A stretch of 64,000 nucleotides of DNA from Aquila chrysaetos chrysaetos (taxonomy: Eukaryota; Chordata; Aves; Accipitriformes; Accipitridae), in NCBI RefSeq assembly GCF_900496995.4, contig NC_044024.1, positions 15,316,698 to 15,380,697 of the forward strand, written 5' to 3'. Below are positions 52,201 to 64,000 of this stretch, one piece after another; position 1 is the stretch's first letter; each line of letters starts with the position of its first letter. The translations under genes were made by a program, and so were the position numbers. The notes beneath the pieces were generated by a model. That model searched no databases. It had not been told where the DNA came from and saw only the letters and a program-made list of their open reading frames with translations.

Positions 52201-54573
52201 CCTCAATGACAAGCACAATATGCTTTTTCACACGCTGTTTTATTAGCGTGCCTAAGCTGTGACCTGTAGCAGCTCTGTCCTGCTGAAGTGTTGAACCAGG
52301 AAGCTGTGCATGACCTGCAGCACTGTGATGTTCTGTGGAGACAAAAGTTTAAAAAGTAGTTAAGTGGCTATGATGCTGCTGTTTTCAGAGAGGGGAAAAA
52401 AATAAATATTCTGAGCTGTGGGAGGTTAGTTTAAAGAGGAACAGTAAGTTTCTCACCATGATTTACCTTTATTGAACAAAGCCATAGGGCATAGGGGAGT
52501 GAAGTTAAAATGCAGGAAGACTGTACTTTCTCTTGCTCCATCTCTGCTTACGTAGAACTTTTATACTATATAAGCAGTACAGAAGCGGCAAGATTTTTGA
52601 ACAGTTGTCAGACACAGTGGAATCTGCATACAGAGATCTTGGCTTGAAAAATATGTAATTAATTGTTATTTTACCTTTATTTATTTATTTTTTACAGAAA
52701 GGGTATGATAAAATTATCAAGGGCAATGATGGGAAAAATTGATATGAGTATTTTAAAATATATGGTAAGATAAATTTTTTGGGCTGTATTAAACTGTGAG
52801 CATAAAAGCTACTGAAAGGCAACTTCTCTCAGTAGACTTTGTGGTTTCTTCCATGCTTTAACTAAACAATATTTCTTTACACAGTTAAATAACATAATTA
52901 ATTTCTCCAAAAATCTTACTGTGGCCTAGTCTTTGTCTTGTATTCCTTTGTTTCAGTGTGATCCTTAAACTGCTGCTCTTTATTCTTTGTGATGTTCTTC
53001 AGTCTGAACCGTCAATTTATGTTTCTTCAACTGTCTTTTCACTTATTCAATATATTTCACAATTTCAATATATATCCTATGGTAGTCTTTTGTTATATGT
53101 TTGTACAACCGATGGTAAATATATTACTCTGCTTACCTTGTAAAGTAGCTTACCTTATGTGCATGGAGTTTCCAGCTGGAAAGAACTTGTTGTCAATGCC
53201 TCAGGCTGTTGTTTCTGTTTCTTGCTTTTACAACTATCCTTGTAAACAAGAACTATGTCTACATTTAGATTTAAATTTTGCCAGAGGGCTTTTGTATTCC
53301 AATTGCAAGAATCTGTAGTTGGAACAGAGGTCTAAATATACTATATAAATGCAAAGTTATAATATATGATTCTGTGATTGAATATTTAATTATTTTATGT
53401 TTGGGGTTTTTTCCACAAACAGGTACTTCTGGTACACTAACTAAATTTTTATTTTTGTTTTTTAAAAATGTTTTATGTTTGAATAATGTATCTATTCTTA
53501 CAATTAATTACAGTATATTTCAAGCTATCTCCTTTGGTTTTGGGGTTTGTATTTTTTTTTTTCTGTGCAGGTTGTGGTATTCACTACACTACTGTCCAAG
53601 TGACTGTGATCATAGCTGTTCAAAGTGTTGGACAGGAGCAACAGTGGCTCCCTATTCATATCTCAGTTTTCTGTGAATTGGACAAATGTGTTATTGCATC
53701 CCTGAAGCATAGGCCTCAAAACCATATTTGGGATCCAGTTTTACAAGAGGGATCTATGAGAAATGCATTATCATGGTGCTTTAGGCTTTGCCAAAGCTTA
53801 TGTATTCATACACATCCTGCTTCATAGAACATGATTCAAAACCAGCTGCACTTCCAAACAGATTCACACTGTAATCATAAAAGGGGACAACCAAATTATA
53901 GCTGAGTCAGCAAATGCTTTTGCATTAGTGATATGAACAGGCTCCAAGCCAGCAGTAATCATAAAAATAACTGATTATTTGTACATGAGTGGAACATGTG
54001 AAAGTTGTACGGAGGAAAAAGTAGCAAGGACATCTTTTGAATGTATCTTTTGAATGAAGGATAAAAAAGAGAAGGTCTGGGGTATGTGTATTAATCAGGT
54101 CTATTCCTCTATCACTTGATTTTGTACTTTTATTCACTCTTTTCAAAAATTGCTCTCTCATTTCTTAGAGCTTTTGGAAAAATGTATTTTAAGTATGTGA
54201 GAACAGTTGAATTTATAGATCTGCCTTTAAATTTTTGCTGTTTTATTCATGGGGCTATTTTTGTAGATGAAAGTATCTGTGTAACATGGATTATACCAGC
54301 TGTGACCAAATTCCACTGTAGTGACTTGAAACATCTTAATTATGTTTAGTTTGTCTCTGGAGCCATTGAGTTAGTTCCAGATTCAGTATTAAGTCTTTCC
54401 AGTAGTTCACTCCCTGGCTAGGCTCAGATATTATCCTAAATATTTACAAGAGAGGGAACTTCTCTAAATCTTAGGAGATTTGGAGGATAAGCACAAGATT
54501 TGGAATTGAACACCATGTAGTTCTGTGTTGAGGTTTGGGGTTTTATTTCAAAAGCAGCAACAAACATATGAGG
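49263..54573. other. Gene-poor AT-rich DNA
   Basis: About 5.3 kb with no recognisable gene. It holds a C-run microsatellite at 51669-51682. Open frames of up to 132 codons (53278-53676) are rich in Phe, Leu and Ile, as expected of T-rich DNA. Confidence 0.6.
51669..51682 (+). repeat. Poly-C run
   Basis: Fourteen consecutive C preceded by CACCCCA. Length may be imprecise in the assembly. Confidence 0.8.
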
Positions 54574-54770
54574 GAATCACAGAATCACAGGATGGCTGAG
54601 GTGGGCAGGCACCTCTGGAGAACAGCCAGACCAACCCTGCTCAGAGCGAGGGCAGCTACAGCAGGATGCCCAGGGCTGTGTCTAGTTGGGTTTTGAGTAT
54701 CTCCAAGAGTGGAGACTACACAGCCTCTCTGGGCAACCTGTTCCTGTGTTCAATCACCCTTTTCTTAGGC
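54574..54770 (-). mobile_element. CR1 LINE 3' end fragment (minus strand)
   Basis: On the plus strand it begins GAATCACAGAATCACAG, the reverse complement of the CR1 terminal repeats, and continues with CACCTCTGGAGAACAGCC, GGGTTTTGAGTATCTCCAAG and CTCTGGGCAACCTGTTCC, all typical of CR1 tails. It is 5'-truncated. It looks younger than the copy at 33284 because the terminal repeats are still clear. Confidence 0.93.
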
Positions 54771-56425
54771 TTAGACTATGTTTTAACTGTGTTGAATGGA
54801 ATTGATGGAATGGTAAAGTTATGGAGCCTTTCACTTTTAAGTCTCTTGCATACAACCAGGTTCTTGCATACAACCAGGAAATTTCTGTAACAATAATTTT
54901 TTTTATGACAATGCATGTTTTTAGTTCTTAGTATACTTAAAAGATTAATAACTCTTTAGTATACTTAAAAAGAATTTTAATATTAGCATTTCCATACTTG
55001 TCATGAAAACAATTCTCATGCAGGCAAACTAGTGATCTGCTTACTATGATACAGTAAGTCACCAGCAGATGGGAATGCAATCCAAGAGTCTTGATTGTCT
55101 CTTACCTATCTCTAACTTGCTGACAAACAACATCAAAACAGAAGTTGCCAATGAATTGTACAAAGTTCAGTCTTTCTGAGCATATGTTTCAAAGAAATGT
55201 AATGTTACACTGTGCAAAATAACAGAATATCAAGGCATACTTTCTTTTGGCAAAAATAATCCAAAAGTAAGTATTCTGTTATTTTCATGTGTAGACAGCA
55301 CTGCACCACTTGTGTACCTGAATTTTGTTTGTGTTAAAGTACTTATCTTGGAACTAAAATATTCAGCCATGGCTTGACAATAGGTTGCAAAGTTGCCAGT
55401 CCAGATTTATATTTTAAACTTACCTGATTTCCTCTTTTTTTTTTTTCCTATATGGCTATGATACACAGTGAGGCAGGTGAGCAAAATAATTATGTAAGGG
55501 CAGTTTGCGCCACCACCACTTAAGAGCCATTTAGAGTTCTTGCAGTTAAAGCCAAAGCCAGTAGATGGTGCCATGCTGTAACCAGAATTTTCACTTCATA
55601 CGCTTAAAACTGGCTGTATGTTATATCTGGCACGATCTTAAATGACTAAACCTATTCTTCTAGCGCATTGACTTGTATTGGTCAGCCTTAGTCATTATGC
55701 GCAAAACCCAGACAATAAATTAAATCTGTAGAATTTTTTTATTTGTTTCAATGAAAAGACTGCACCATCCTGAAAATTCAACAAAAGAGAAGGCAATGGC
55801 AGGACAGATTTACTGCCCCTTTTTCAGTTGAAAGCAGTGTGCAATCTAAATGATTTACTTGTTTGCTAGCCCTGCATGGTGCTGTCTCCTGGGTTATCAT
55901 TCACCTAAATGGCCAATGTAGTACAATGAAAATGATAGTGCGGTTACAAATTCACAGCAATTTACTGGTTAGAATCTGAAACTGGTAAATTATTTAATTT
56001 CCATTTTTTCAGTTACTGTTCAAGGTTGAAAACTTAGACATGGAATGTTAAAAAATAGAAAAGAATTTAGCAGCTTTGGAAGCCCAGGATGTAAAACTGT
56101 GGTGATAAAATGGTGGGCTTTATTGTGTATGTAGATGTAATATACTTAAGCTTTTGTACAGCATTTGACTTACTACTGTGTGATGTTCTGATAAAAAATT
56201 AACACTCTACAATATCAGCAAAGCCCATCTTAAATTGATTAAGTGCTAGTTTACTGGCAGATACCAAAAAGTAGTTGTTAATGGGGCATCATCATTTAAA
56301 TGGGAGTGGTTTTACCATGTTTGTGTGGGAATGCTAGGAGGCCTGACTCCCTGCATTGTCGCATGTGAATGATAGATATAAAATCATTGCTAGTATCTAA
56401 GGGTGACAAAAATTGTCGGGGTGGC

Positions 56426-56437
56426 AGGTCATGACCT
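56426..56437. promoter_or_regulatory. Palindromic nuclear-receptor-type element
   Basis: AGGTCATGACCT is a perfect 12-bp palindrome of two AGGTCA half-sites with no spacer, the arrangement known as the palindromic thyroid hormone response element. The flanking C and G extend the symmetry to 14 bp. It lies in the gene-poor region, so any role would be at a distance. Confidence 0.4.
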
Positions 56438-56984
56438 GGTCAGGGCACCCATGCAGAGGAGTTTGGGTTACTCCATGACCTCAGCCTGTGCAGACAAATC
56501 TACCTTTTCATTTTAGTTAGTACAGACAAATGCAGAGTTATAAAATTGGATAGTTGGGAACAAGCAATGCAATCTGTATAAAAATGGGGGCTGTATTCTA
56601 AGAAGTAAAATTGAAAATAATCCATAGGTGAATTTTAATGGTGATGTTAAGACAATGCAAGTCCTTGTTCTTCAAGGAAGAATCTTCCCTGCCATTTCCA
56701 TTGGCATGTGGCCATGCAGTCACCCAAATGAGGGCTAAGTATTTTCTTTCATAGGTCAGTTTTAAGCTGGATCAGTTCCCTTATCTGGCTGAATGTGTGG
56801 CCTCATAAGCTCTTGTGCTTGGCGTAGTTGGGAGCTGGGGAATAATTGGATTGTCTTTTTCAGTGGAATTCACAATTGATTATGAAAGCAAACGCTGTCA
56901 CCACACAATTCAGCTGGAGCTCCCACTAAGAAGCCTTGAACAGTAACACTGCAGAGTAATGCAAAGGAGCTAGGGAAAGGATTT

Positions 56985-57052
56985 TATATATATATATACA
57001 CACACACATATATATACACACACATATATATATAAAAGTATATATATATATT
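56985..57052 (+). repeat. TA/CA compound microsatellite
   Basis: Alternating blocks of TA and CA repeats over 68 bp, ending in a pure TA block. Likely polymorphic. Confidence 0.9.
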
Positions 57053-60000
57053 GCAACATTGAGACAACTGTGATGGCAGTTCTGATGTCTGTAATTTTAC
57101 AAGGTTTTTGTCTCAAGAGCGATTCAATGATTGGAGAAAAACTTTGGAGGAGAGAGGCTTCAATCTCAATAATTTATCACCTGAAAAAAGTCAAAGGACT
57201 CAACGACAATGTATATAACAGCCCAACCAGTAACAAAGTTCCTCACCATGTGGTATGACTACCTGAATCATGACGACATTTAGCAGTATGCTGACTAGAT
57301 GTCCACCAGGGCATAAATAATGAAAGCTCAGCTGCAGCAGGATGTATTCATAGCAGCTGGACATTGCACAGGTGCCTTCTGCAGGTATCTGATCAAAATC
57401 CAGATCTTGTCAATCAGAAAACTCCTACTGATCATGGAACATTTGAATCAAGGTCTGGTGAAACTCTTGAAACAAGTTCAGCAAGGGCCTTTCATGTGCT
57501 TTCAAGTTAATCCAGAATATAGGTATTAGTGTTCCTCTAACAAAGAGGTAACCTACGTATCATAGTTTTTTTAATCAGCTATCATAAACTTATTTCTTTG
57601 AGTTTTCTTTGCATCTTCTTTAGACCTGCATTGAGACAGTGTGATAAACACGTATTGCTATCTTTTCTTTCTTGATATTTCATATCCTATGAAGGAGAGA
57701 ATAAATTAAAGGTACCATTGTTAGGAATTACGGAGAGGATAAGTTCAGGGTACCATTGTTAGGCTTTATTTCCTTTAAAACTCTAAGATAATAAAGACTT
57801 TGATAGACCAATCTTAATTTTTTTTTTCCTGTTTGGCTACCAAACATTTTAAAAAACAAAATTCCTCAGATAAGTGAGCATAAATAGCTCTTAAAAAGAG
57901 AGAAGCAAAAGAAAAAGGAAGGAAGGAATAGGTCAAGTTTTGGAATGAGTATGTTAATTCATAACCTTCCACCTCTGGAGACCTTGCTTCAGAAACAGTT
58001 CAGGACAGGTGAAATGAGTTTGGTCCACTCAATTCAATTCCAGGAAGACGTTTGTCCAAATTACAAAACCAAGCTGGAGTCTGGCCCAGTTTTCCATAAC
58101 CGACAGGTTCTGCTCAGGAGAGGTTCAGTAGCTGAACAGTGGGGATACTGGAGGTCAGGACTAAGCTGCATCGACAGAACTGCAGGGGGGAGTTTTCGCT
58201 GAGTTATGGATGCCTCTCTGAAGTTGGCAGGTTGGGCTATTTCTTTGTCTAAGCCAAAACTGCCAAAAAGTGCTGAGAGTTGTGACAGCCTTTTTCAAAA
58301 TTTTGACTTTTATTGTGCTATGTAACCACAAAATAGTGGCGACAAACTGAATCGCACTAACAAAAAAACTTTCTAACAGGAGAAATTCACACTTTCACTT
58401 CATTTTATGGCTCGGCAGCGTGCGTTACAGGCAGTGAATTGTTAAGGTGCATAATGTGTGACCATCAACTTAAATATTTGTTCTTTTAACCTTTGAAACT
58501 TAAGATACTTCGTTAAATAGAAGTCTGTACAAATTTGAGGGGCCTATTTCCATATGTGGTTCAATTGATCTAATTGCATTTAATTATTACAGTGGATCCT
58601 GATTTTATCCCTCTACAGCTCTAACAGATTACATTCCCCGTGTAAAAGCAAAAGAGGAGGATTATATTACAAAGTTCTTGTCCTCCCCATAGTTTGCAAG
58701 ATCTTAGAAATGCAGAATGAGGAAGTGCATTGAAAATTCATATTACATGATTATTCTAACAAACATTTGTTTGTGATATGGTTGTCTTCACTGCTTAGAT
58801 TCCTCTTGCTTGAGACAATAGCTAAGCATCTGCTAGTCACTGCACAATCCTACAAAATAAAGACTAAAATTTTACCTCAACTGACAACACTCAGTGAAGC
58901 AGATGCAGTAGAAACACTGAAGAGATTTTTAATGTTGTTTTAATTGCGTGTTAGAAGTCAAATAGCGTTCGTCTCAGTGGGGCAGTGAGTTAAAGGCAAG
59001 AAAAAAGGAATTTTTTTGTCAGTTATTATTAATTTATTATTATTTCTTAAATTGCTCAAATGTTTCATATATTGCAAACTATGCTAGTTTGTTTGGCATT
59101 ATTTAAGGTGATTTGAGAATGCACTTTTTAATGCTGATAGATTGTTATGACCAGTGTGAGCGTACCAGCTTTTCAGTCTGAAGTAGAATTGCTTAGTATA
59201 AACATTTACTTTTTGGGATTTGAAACTTTGTTAAAAATGTTACAGTTCTTGCAGATTTTTTTTTTAAATGGGACTATAAAATAGTAGTTGTATTTTAAAC
59301 CCAGTAACTGAAATTTTAAAGCTGGCTATAAAGATTGTTAGGAAGGAGACTGAATTTTAAGGTGAGTTTTGTAGGGGAGCAAATAATTTTTGTGAATGTG
59401 ATGTCTATGTGAGATGTGAACTCTGATAATATTTATGAACTCTTGAAGCTGAAACTGATGACACCATCAAATACTGACTGTGGAGATGTATCAGATACAG
59501 ATACTGTTGCAATTAGAGGAAACAGAAAAATACCTTATTGAAGTAAAAGCAGCAGAGTTCTCTATATTCCTCTCCAGCCACTTCCTCTTTTCAGTGATCT
59601 CTCAAACTGAGAGTAGTAACTGCTAACAAGGAATCCACATGGTTTTCAGATGAATAATGCTTACATCATCAGGAACCTCACATTTATTCTGCTACTTCAG
59701 ATGCTGGATTTTCCCAGATATTCTGTCAAGATGTTTCTACTATTACCAGAAAAGAACAGAAACCAGAAAAGAAAGAAAGAAAAGCAGTGTGTCTTAATAA
59801 CCACAAAAGAGATAGATAGCATTGCATTATGTCACTACATCCGCCCAGTCTAGGGTGAAAAGATCATATTCATTGTTCTCAGTGCTTACAGCTTCTGTGT
59901 CAGATGTGGTAGTGCAAATGAAGTTCTCTTCACTGCTGCAGTTGTGTAGTTACTTGATAAAGTTATGAATAGAAATAACTGGGGATTACACTTACTTTTA

Positions 60001-60412
60001 TTGACTATAAAAAAAATACAAGGTAGGAAAGCATTATATTCCAGTGCTTCCCAACAGACTTGGAAGGAAAGTGAATTTAGGAAAAAAATAATTTACCATG
60101 AAGTTCTGATGACAGTCACATTTTTGTCATTTGTAAAATCCTGCTTTATTTTATTAGTATGGTATGGTTGGGGGGAAGATAGAGAATTATCCTGGTAAAT
60201 AAGGTTGATTATTTAGTTATTGCAATATAATTAATTATTGTAATATAATTTAAGGGCAAACTTCAGCTTCATCTGCTGTTTTTCCTGATGCGAGGAATCA
60301 AGGAAGTATATATAGGCGTGTTGGAGAGAGTGGAGATAGTGACAGAAAAGAAAGCTCCACTGTCCAGATTGGTAGCCAGAAGGTGTCTTCTCTGACCCTT
60401 TAGTTGCTAATC

Positions 60413-60437
<25 letters not shown>
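60413..60437 (+). repeat. Poly-T run (25)
   Basis: Twenty-five consecutive T. No recognisable retrotransposed sequence abuts it. Confidence 0.8.
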
Positions 60438-60443
<6 letters not shown>

Positions 60444-62089
60444 ACAAACATTCTTTGAAGAAAACCTTTACTGACTGCATTTCTGGTGGGTTTTTTTTCT
60501 TTTTCTTTCCTTTTTTTCTTTTTCCTGCTGACTCAGTCCATCAGTTTCCATTTAGCTAGGCAGAAAATTCAAGGAAACGTTCCAAGAACAGCACGGAGAT
60601 ACATGCCTCTTCTGAAATACTATGAAATTAATTTAATCCATTGTATGTGTAAAGTGAAGACCTACTAAAGAATGAGTAAATTGTGCCATTATAGACATTT
60701 TAGAGGAAGATAGTTAAACTGTGTTAAAACTGGAATACATATATGTAAAAAAAATTGTTACAAAAAGCAAATAAATATGACCAGGCAGAATGTGATGGAA
60801 GAAAATTACTTATACTCCACAGTAGGACAGATGTTTGGGTTTACTGAAATAATATTTACAGATAGGAACTTACCTCTGTATACACATGTAAACCCTTTTA
60901 CAAGAAGTTTATTCATTTGCTTTTTGCCAAGGATCTTACTGGCATGTACCCAACACAGAGTGAAGCCTGTGGATCAAAGCCCAAGAGTCACAATTCCCTA
61001 ATGCAGACTGTAGAATTTATTTCACATTAGCAATGTGTGTTGGGAAATCCCCAAAGCCAGAGAAGAAATGGTGCACATTTCATAAACTTTCTTCTACTTA
61101 TTTGCTCTATAACCAGATGTACACAGGAGAAGGCTCATGTTCTTACTGGGCCCCATCTGAATCTCTGAAAAGGGTGCATGATCTGATTAATTTCCATTTA
61201 TAATTCAGTTGTCTTTTAGTGGTTATTCACAGTGCTCTTTTATAAAAACACGTTTGGATTGTTTTACCACCAGAATATATGGTACCAGGAAAGTAAACAG
61301 AAGCATTTGCCAGGAGCTGCTCAAAATGGTACAACCTAATGGAAACTTCTCTGCAGTTTTCCCCAAGAGTAATAAAGTTGTGAAGAATGAGCTTTTTCTC
61401 AGTAATGTCTCAATACAGAAGAAATTTGGACAAAGACAATTAGTGTAAACATCAGTATTTCTGGATCATGGAAATATTTAAGTGCTATATACCTGAAAAT
61501 GCAGGTGTGTTTGAATGATTTTATGCATGCTGAAGACAAAAACATAATATAAAATCTTGGGTATTTATATGGTACAGCTGATTATTCACAAGGGGTTGGG
61601 AATATATAAGCTGCAGCATCTGTCCCATTGTTGTTATTCTTGAGTACACAGACAGCCATTACCCTACGTCTTTAATTCACTAATGTTTATTGCTTAGTAA
61701 TGGAAAAAGTTAGCATGTTGCCTGACTAAAGGACTTTCTGCACATGTTTGTGTGGAACCCATTCTCCAGGTGGAAATAAGGAACACCCCTAGAAGAGAAT
61801 CACTGCCAACCCAAAACAGTATACAAAGACACAGTACTCCAATTGACAGTGATCCTTGCCGGCAGGATTTCAATCTGAACAGAAGACCCCTTTGAAAGAT
61901 ATTCCTCTTCTGCAGAGTACTGCAAATGCCCTATACATAAAATCCCATGAGCCGTGTTTTTATTTTGGACAGCAGTAAAAAAGAGGGGATTTTGGGGGGT
62001 TTGGGGAGCTTTTTTCTTCTTTTTCTTTTTTTTTTTTCCTCCAGAAAGTATAGATCACTCATCTAGGAGGCAGATGGTCACAGTGGTCA

Positions 62090-62440
62090 TACTCCCTGCT
62101 TTGTAACTGGCACTTGGTTTTGGCATGCTAATGATTTCTTATTCCCAAAAATAGCTTTACAGACAGGGTCAATTATATTTTTGGATTGTACAGCATGTAG
62201 AGCAATTAGTTAGTTGCACAAGGCAGTTGGTTTATAATGCAGTACACCCCTTCTTCATAATTGGCACCTTTTTGATATCCCATTTATAATGGAGGGGTCT
62301 ATCTTTACAAACAGTTCCTTGTATTAGTATGCAAATACACTGGCTCCCCCCAGATAGTTTTACACACAGAGTCAATTGTATTTTTGCATTGCAGGATGTG
62401 TGGACTAATTAGCTATAGAGAAATGGGGCACTTGGTCTTC
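62090..62440 (+). repeat. Old tandem duplication
   Basis: Two related units are visible. The best-matching part is 62151-62213 (ATAGCTTTACAGACAGGGTC onward) against 62354-62416 (ATAGTTTTACACACAGAGTC onward), with a few small gaps. A second shared block is GTAACTGGCACTTGGTTTT near 62103 and ATAATTGGCACCTTTTTGA near 62258. The spacing differs (about 155 and 203 bp), so the second unit carries an insertion of about 50 bp. The motif TATGCAAATAC in the second unit contains an octamer-type POU site. Confidence 0.65.
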
Positions 62441-64000
62441 AAATTTCAAGATCTTACTGCACTAAGTGATTTTGAGACACTTTCAAGGGCAGACTGGTAA
62501 GTAAAATTATATAAAGAGATTGTACTGGCTCATCTCTCAGACTTTAATTTGAATGCAAAATGAGACATTTTATAGTTATGTTGTTTCATTATCCTTCACT
62601 GTCTGGATCACTCTGAAGTGGATAAGGTCAGATGCCACACACAGTTCTCTGCAGATCTGGGTGAAAACTACGCATGTGTGTTTGGTCAGGTGGGAAACAT
62701 CCTAGAACCAATGTGGTTAATAGTGTACTTTAGATTCAGGTAGTAGTTCAGATTTTAATGTGCATGTTATTAGTAACTGCTCACTGATTCATTAACTGTT
62801 GTAATATCAACAACCACTTTTGTTGACACAGTTAAAAGGTTTCATTTTGCATATAGAAATATCTGAACTACTCTCTCAGGAGAGCAGATAAATGAGGGAG
62901 GAAAAGTTTTCATACATGGTATTTAAGACAAGATTTGTCCTTAAAGTATTCCAAATCAAGCTGTAGCTCTGCTAAAAAATCAGTGCTAAATCTAGAGATT
63001 AATTTAGGCTGGACTTTTATATAATTCTTTTTCTTGCATGTACCAAGACTACAAATGAAGAAACAGAGAAAATAGTGAATTTGCTATGCTGTCTGTAGTC
63101 TTCATGACAGAATGGTCATCTGTAAAACATTGGTCAGAGCTACAGTATAGTTACTACAAATACTTCTTGTTCTGAGTATACTGAAAAACCATGTTGTACT
63201 GGATGTTAGCAGGTGGTTCCTGAAATACCAGGGGCTAGGAGGTTTAGTTTTGGGGTTTAGTTAATATGTTTTTAAAGTGAGGAATGCTCCATTCATCCAT
63301 GTGTTTACTTATTTATTTTCCTTAATACCCTCTCATATGTTACTGGGGGAGCAGAGGGGAGATAAGAAATAACAATGCCAGCAGGGAATGAATTAAAATT
63401 ATAGATTTGAAGCTACCCTAACAGAAAGGTTCCTGATCTAGCCTATATTATAGGTTTGGAGACTAAGTGATTGTATGTTCTTTTCACACCAAGGAAGAAA
63501 ATCACACTTGTTCTTGATATCCAATAATGATACCACACAATATGCACAGTCTGAAATCAAGCAGAGAAAAAAGATAGGTTTCCTGCTGCCCAAGGGAACT
63601 GATGTGATTTATACACATTTCTGAAGCGTCTTTAAGAATGGATTCAAATGCTGGAATCATTTTAGAATACAGCAGAATCTACAGAGTAGATGTTTCCATA
63701 GCCTCAGCTGGTGCTGTCATTGGGACATAGCTTATGCTGTTCTTGCTGAAAGTATGACTGCTTGTAAACTACAACCCCAAGCATTCAAGGATTTTCATGT
63801 TGTCAATAAAAAGAAAGTGACATAACAGCCTGTGAAGAGGAGACACATTTTAATAGAAATGTTTTTAAGAAAAACTCTGGCAGTTTAGCTATTTTATTTC
63901 TTGATAATGCATGTGTACTACATGCTATACATTTATACAATATATACATACATAGGTATTATATGAGTTACTCCTCCTAGGTGAGAGAAAAAGGAAAGGC

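Larger units (their letters stand above)
54771..64000. other. Gene-poor AT-rich DNA to the window end
   Basis: About 9.2 kb with no recognisable gene. It holds a TA/CA microsatellite (56985-57052), a perfect AGGTCA inverted repeat (56426-56437), a 25-T run (60413-60437) and an old tandem duplication (about 62090-62440). Open frames at 57070-57258, 57320-57529 and 57945-58202 are short and unassigned. Confidence 0.6.

Noticed and set aside
54666-54890. 74-codon open frame
   Set aside because: Its first half is antisense to a truncated CR1 tail and its remainder is unrelated DNA.
57070-57529. Two adjacent short frames (62 and 69 codons) that could be one broken gene
   Set aside because: They are separated by stops and I recognise no family in either; nothing supports joining them.

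Overview
This is vertebrate nuclear DNA, almost certainly from a bird and probably a neoavian rather than chicken. The evidence is AT-rich non-coding sequence, spliced genes, two CR1 LINE 3' ends of avian type, and four solo LTRs of a family I recall as very common in neoavian genomes. The three recognisable genes (TMEM185A, an HSFX/HSFY-type heat shock factor and EOLA1) are neighbours on human Xq28. In birds the matching segment is expected on chromosome 4 or 4A.

Layout. Positions 1-984 are the last intron of TMEM185A. Its terminal coding exon is 985-1229 (+), followed by about 1.3 kb of 3' UTR. Next, on the same strand, is a two-exon heat shock factor gene (2778-3272 joined to 3944-4546; 365 residues). 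It has an RFX-type X-box about 165 bp upstream of the start codon. EOLA1 lies tail to tail with it on the minus strand (coding exons 7470-7218 and 5795-5578; 156 residues). A CpG island at about 7610-8750 follows. It carries a plausible non-coding first exon of EOLA1, CAG and CCG repeats, G-runs and a GGCCC array.

From about 8.8 kb to 64 kb I recognise no protein-coding gene. This 55-kb stretch is AT-rich intergenic or intronic DNA with solo LTRs at 20070-20661, 27582-28170, 45457-46055 and 48677-49257. Three of them have 5-bp target duplications (one exact, two with one mismatch), which fits ERVL-type integration. Two CR1 tails (33284-33467 +, 54574-54770 -), simple repeats and a few structures of interest complete it: a 24-bp-stem hairpin at 14218-14277, a perfect AGGTCA inverted repeat at 56426-56437, and an old tandem duplication at about 62090-62440.

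The genes do not form a pathway. TMEM185A is a multipass membrane protein, the heat shock factor is a likely germline DNA-binding protein, and EOLA1 is a small ASCH-domain protein with a housekeeping-type promoter. What links them is old linkage. No new multi-gene system is evident. The points most worth following are the intact avian HSFX-like gene with its X-box and altered recognition helix, the repeat-bearing EOLA1 leader, the mosaic LTR subfamilies, and the unexplained hairpin and palindrome in the gene desert.
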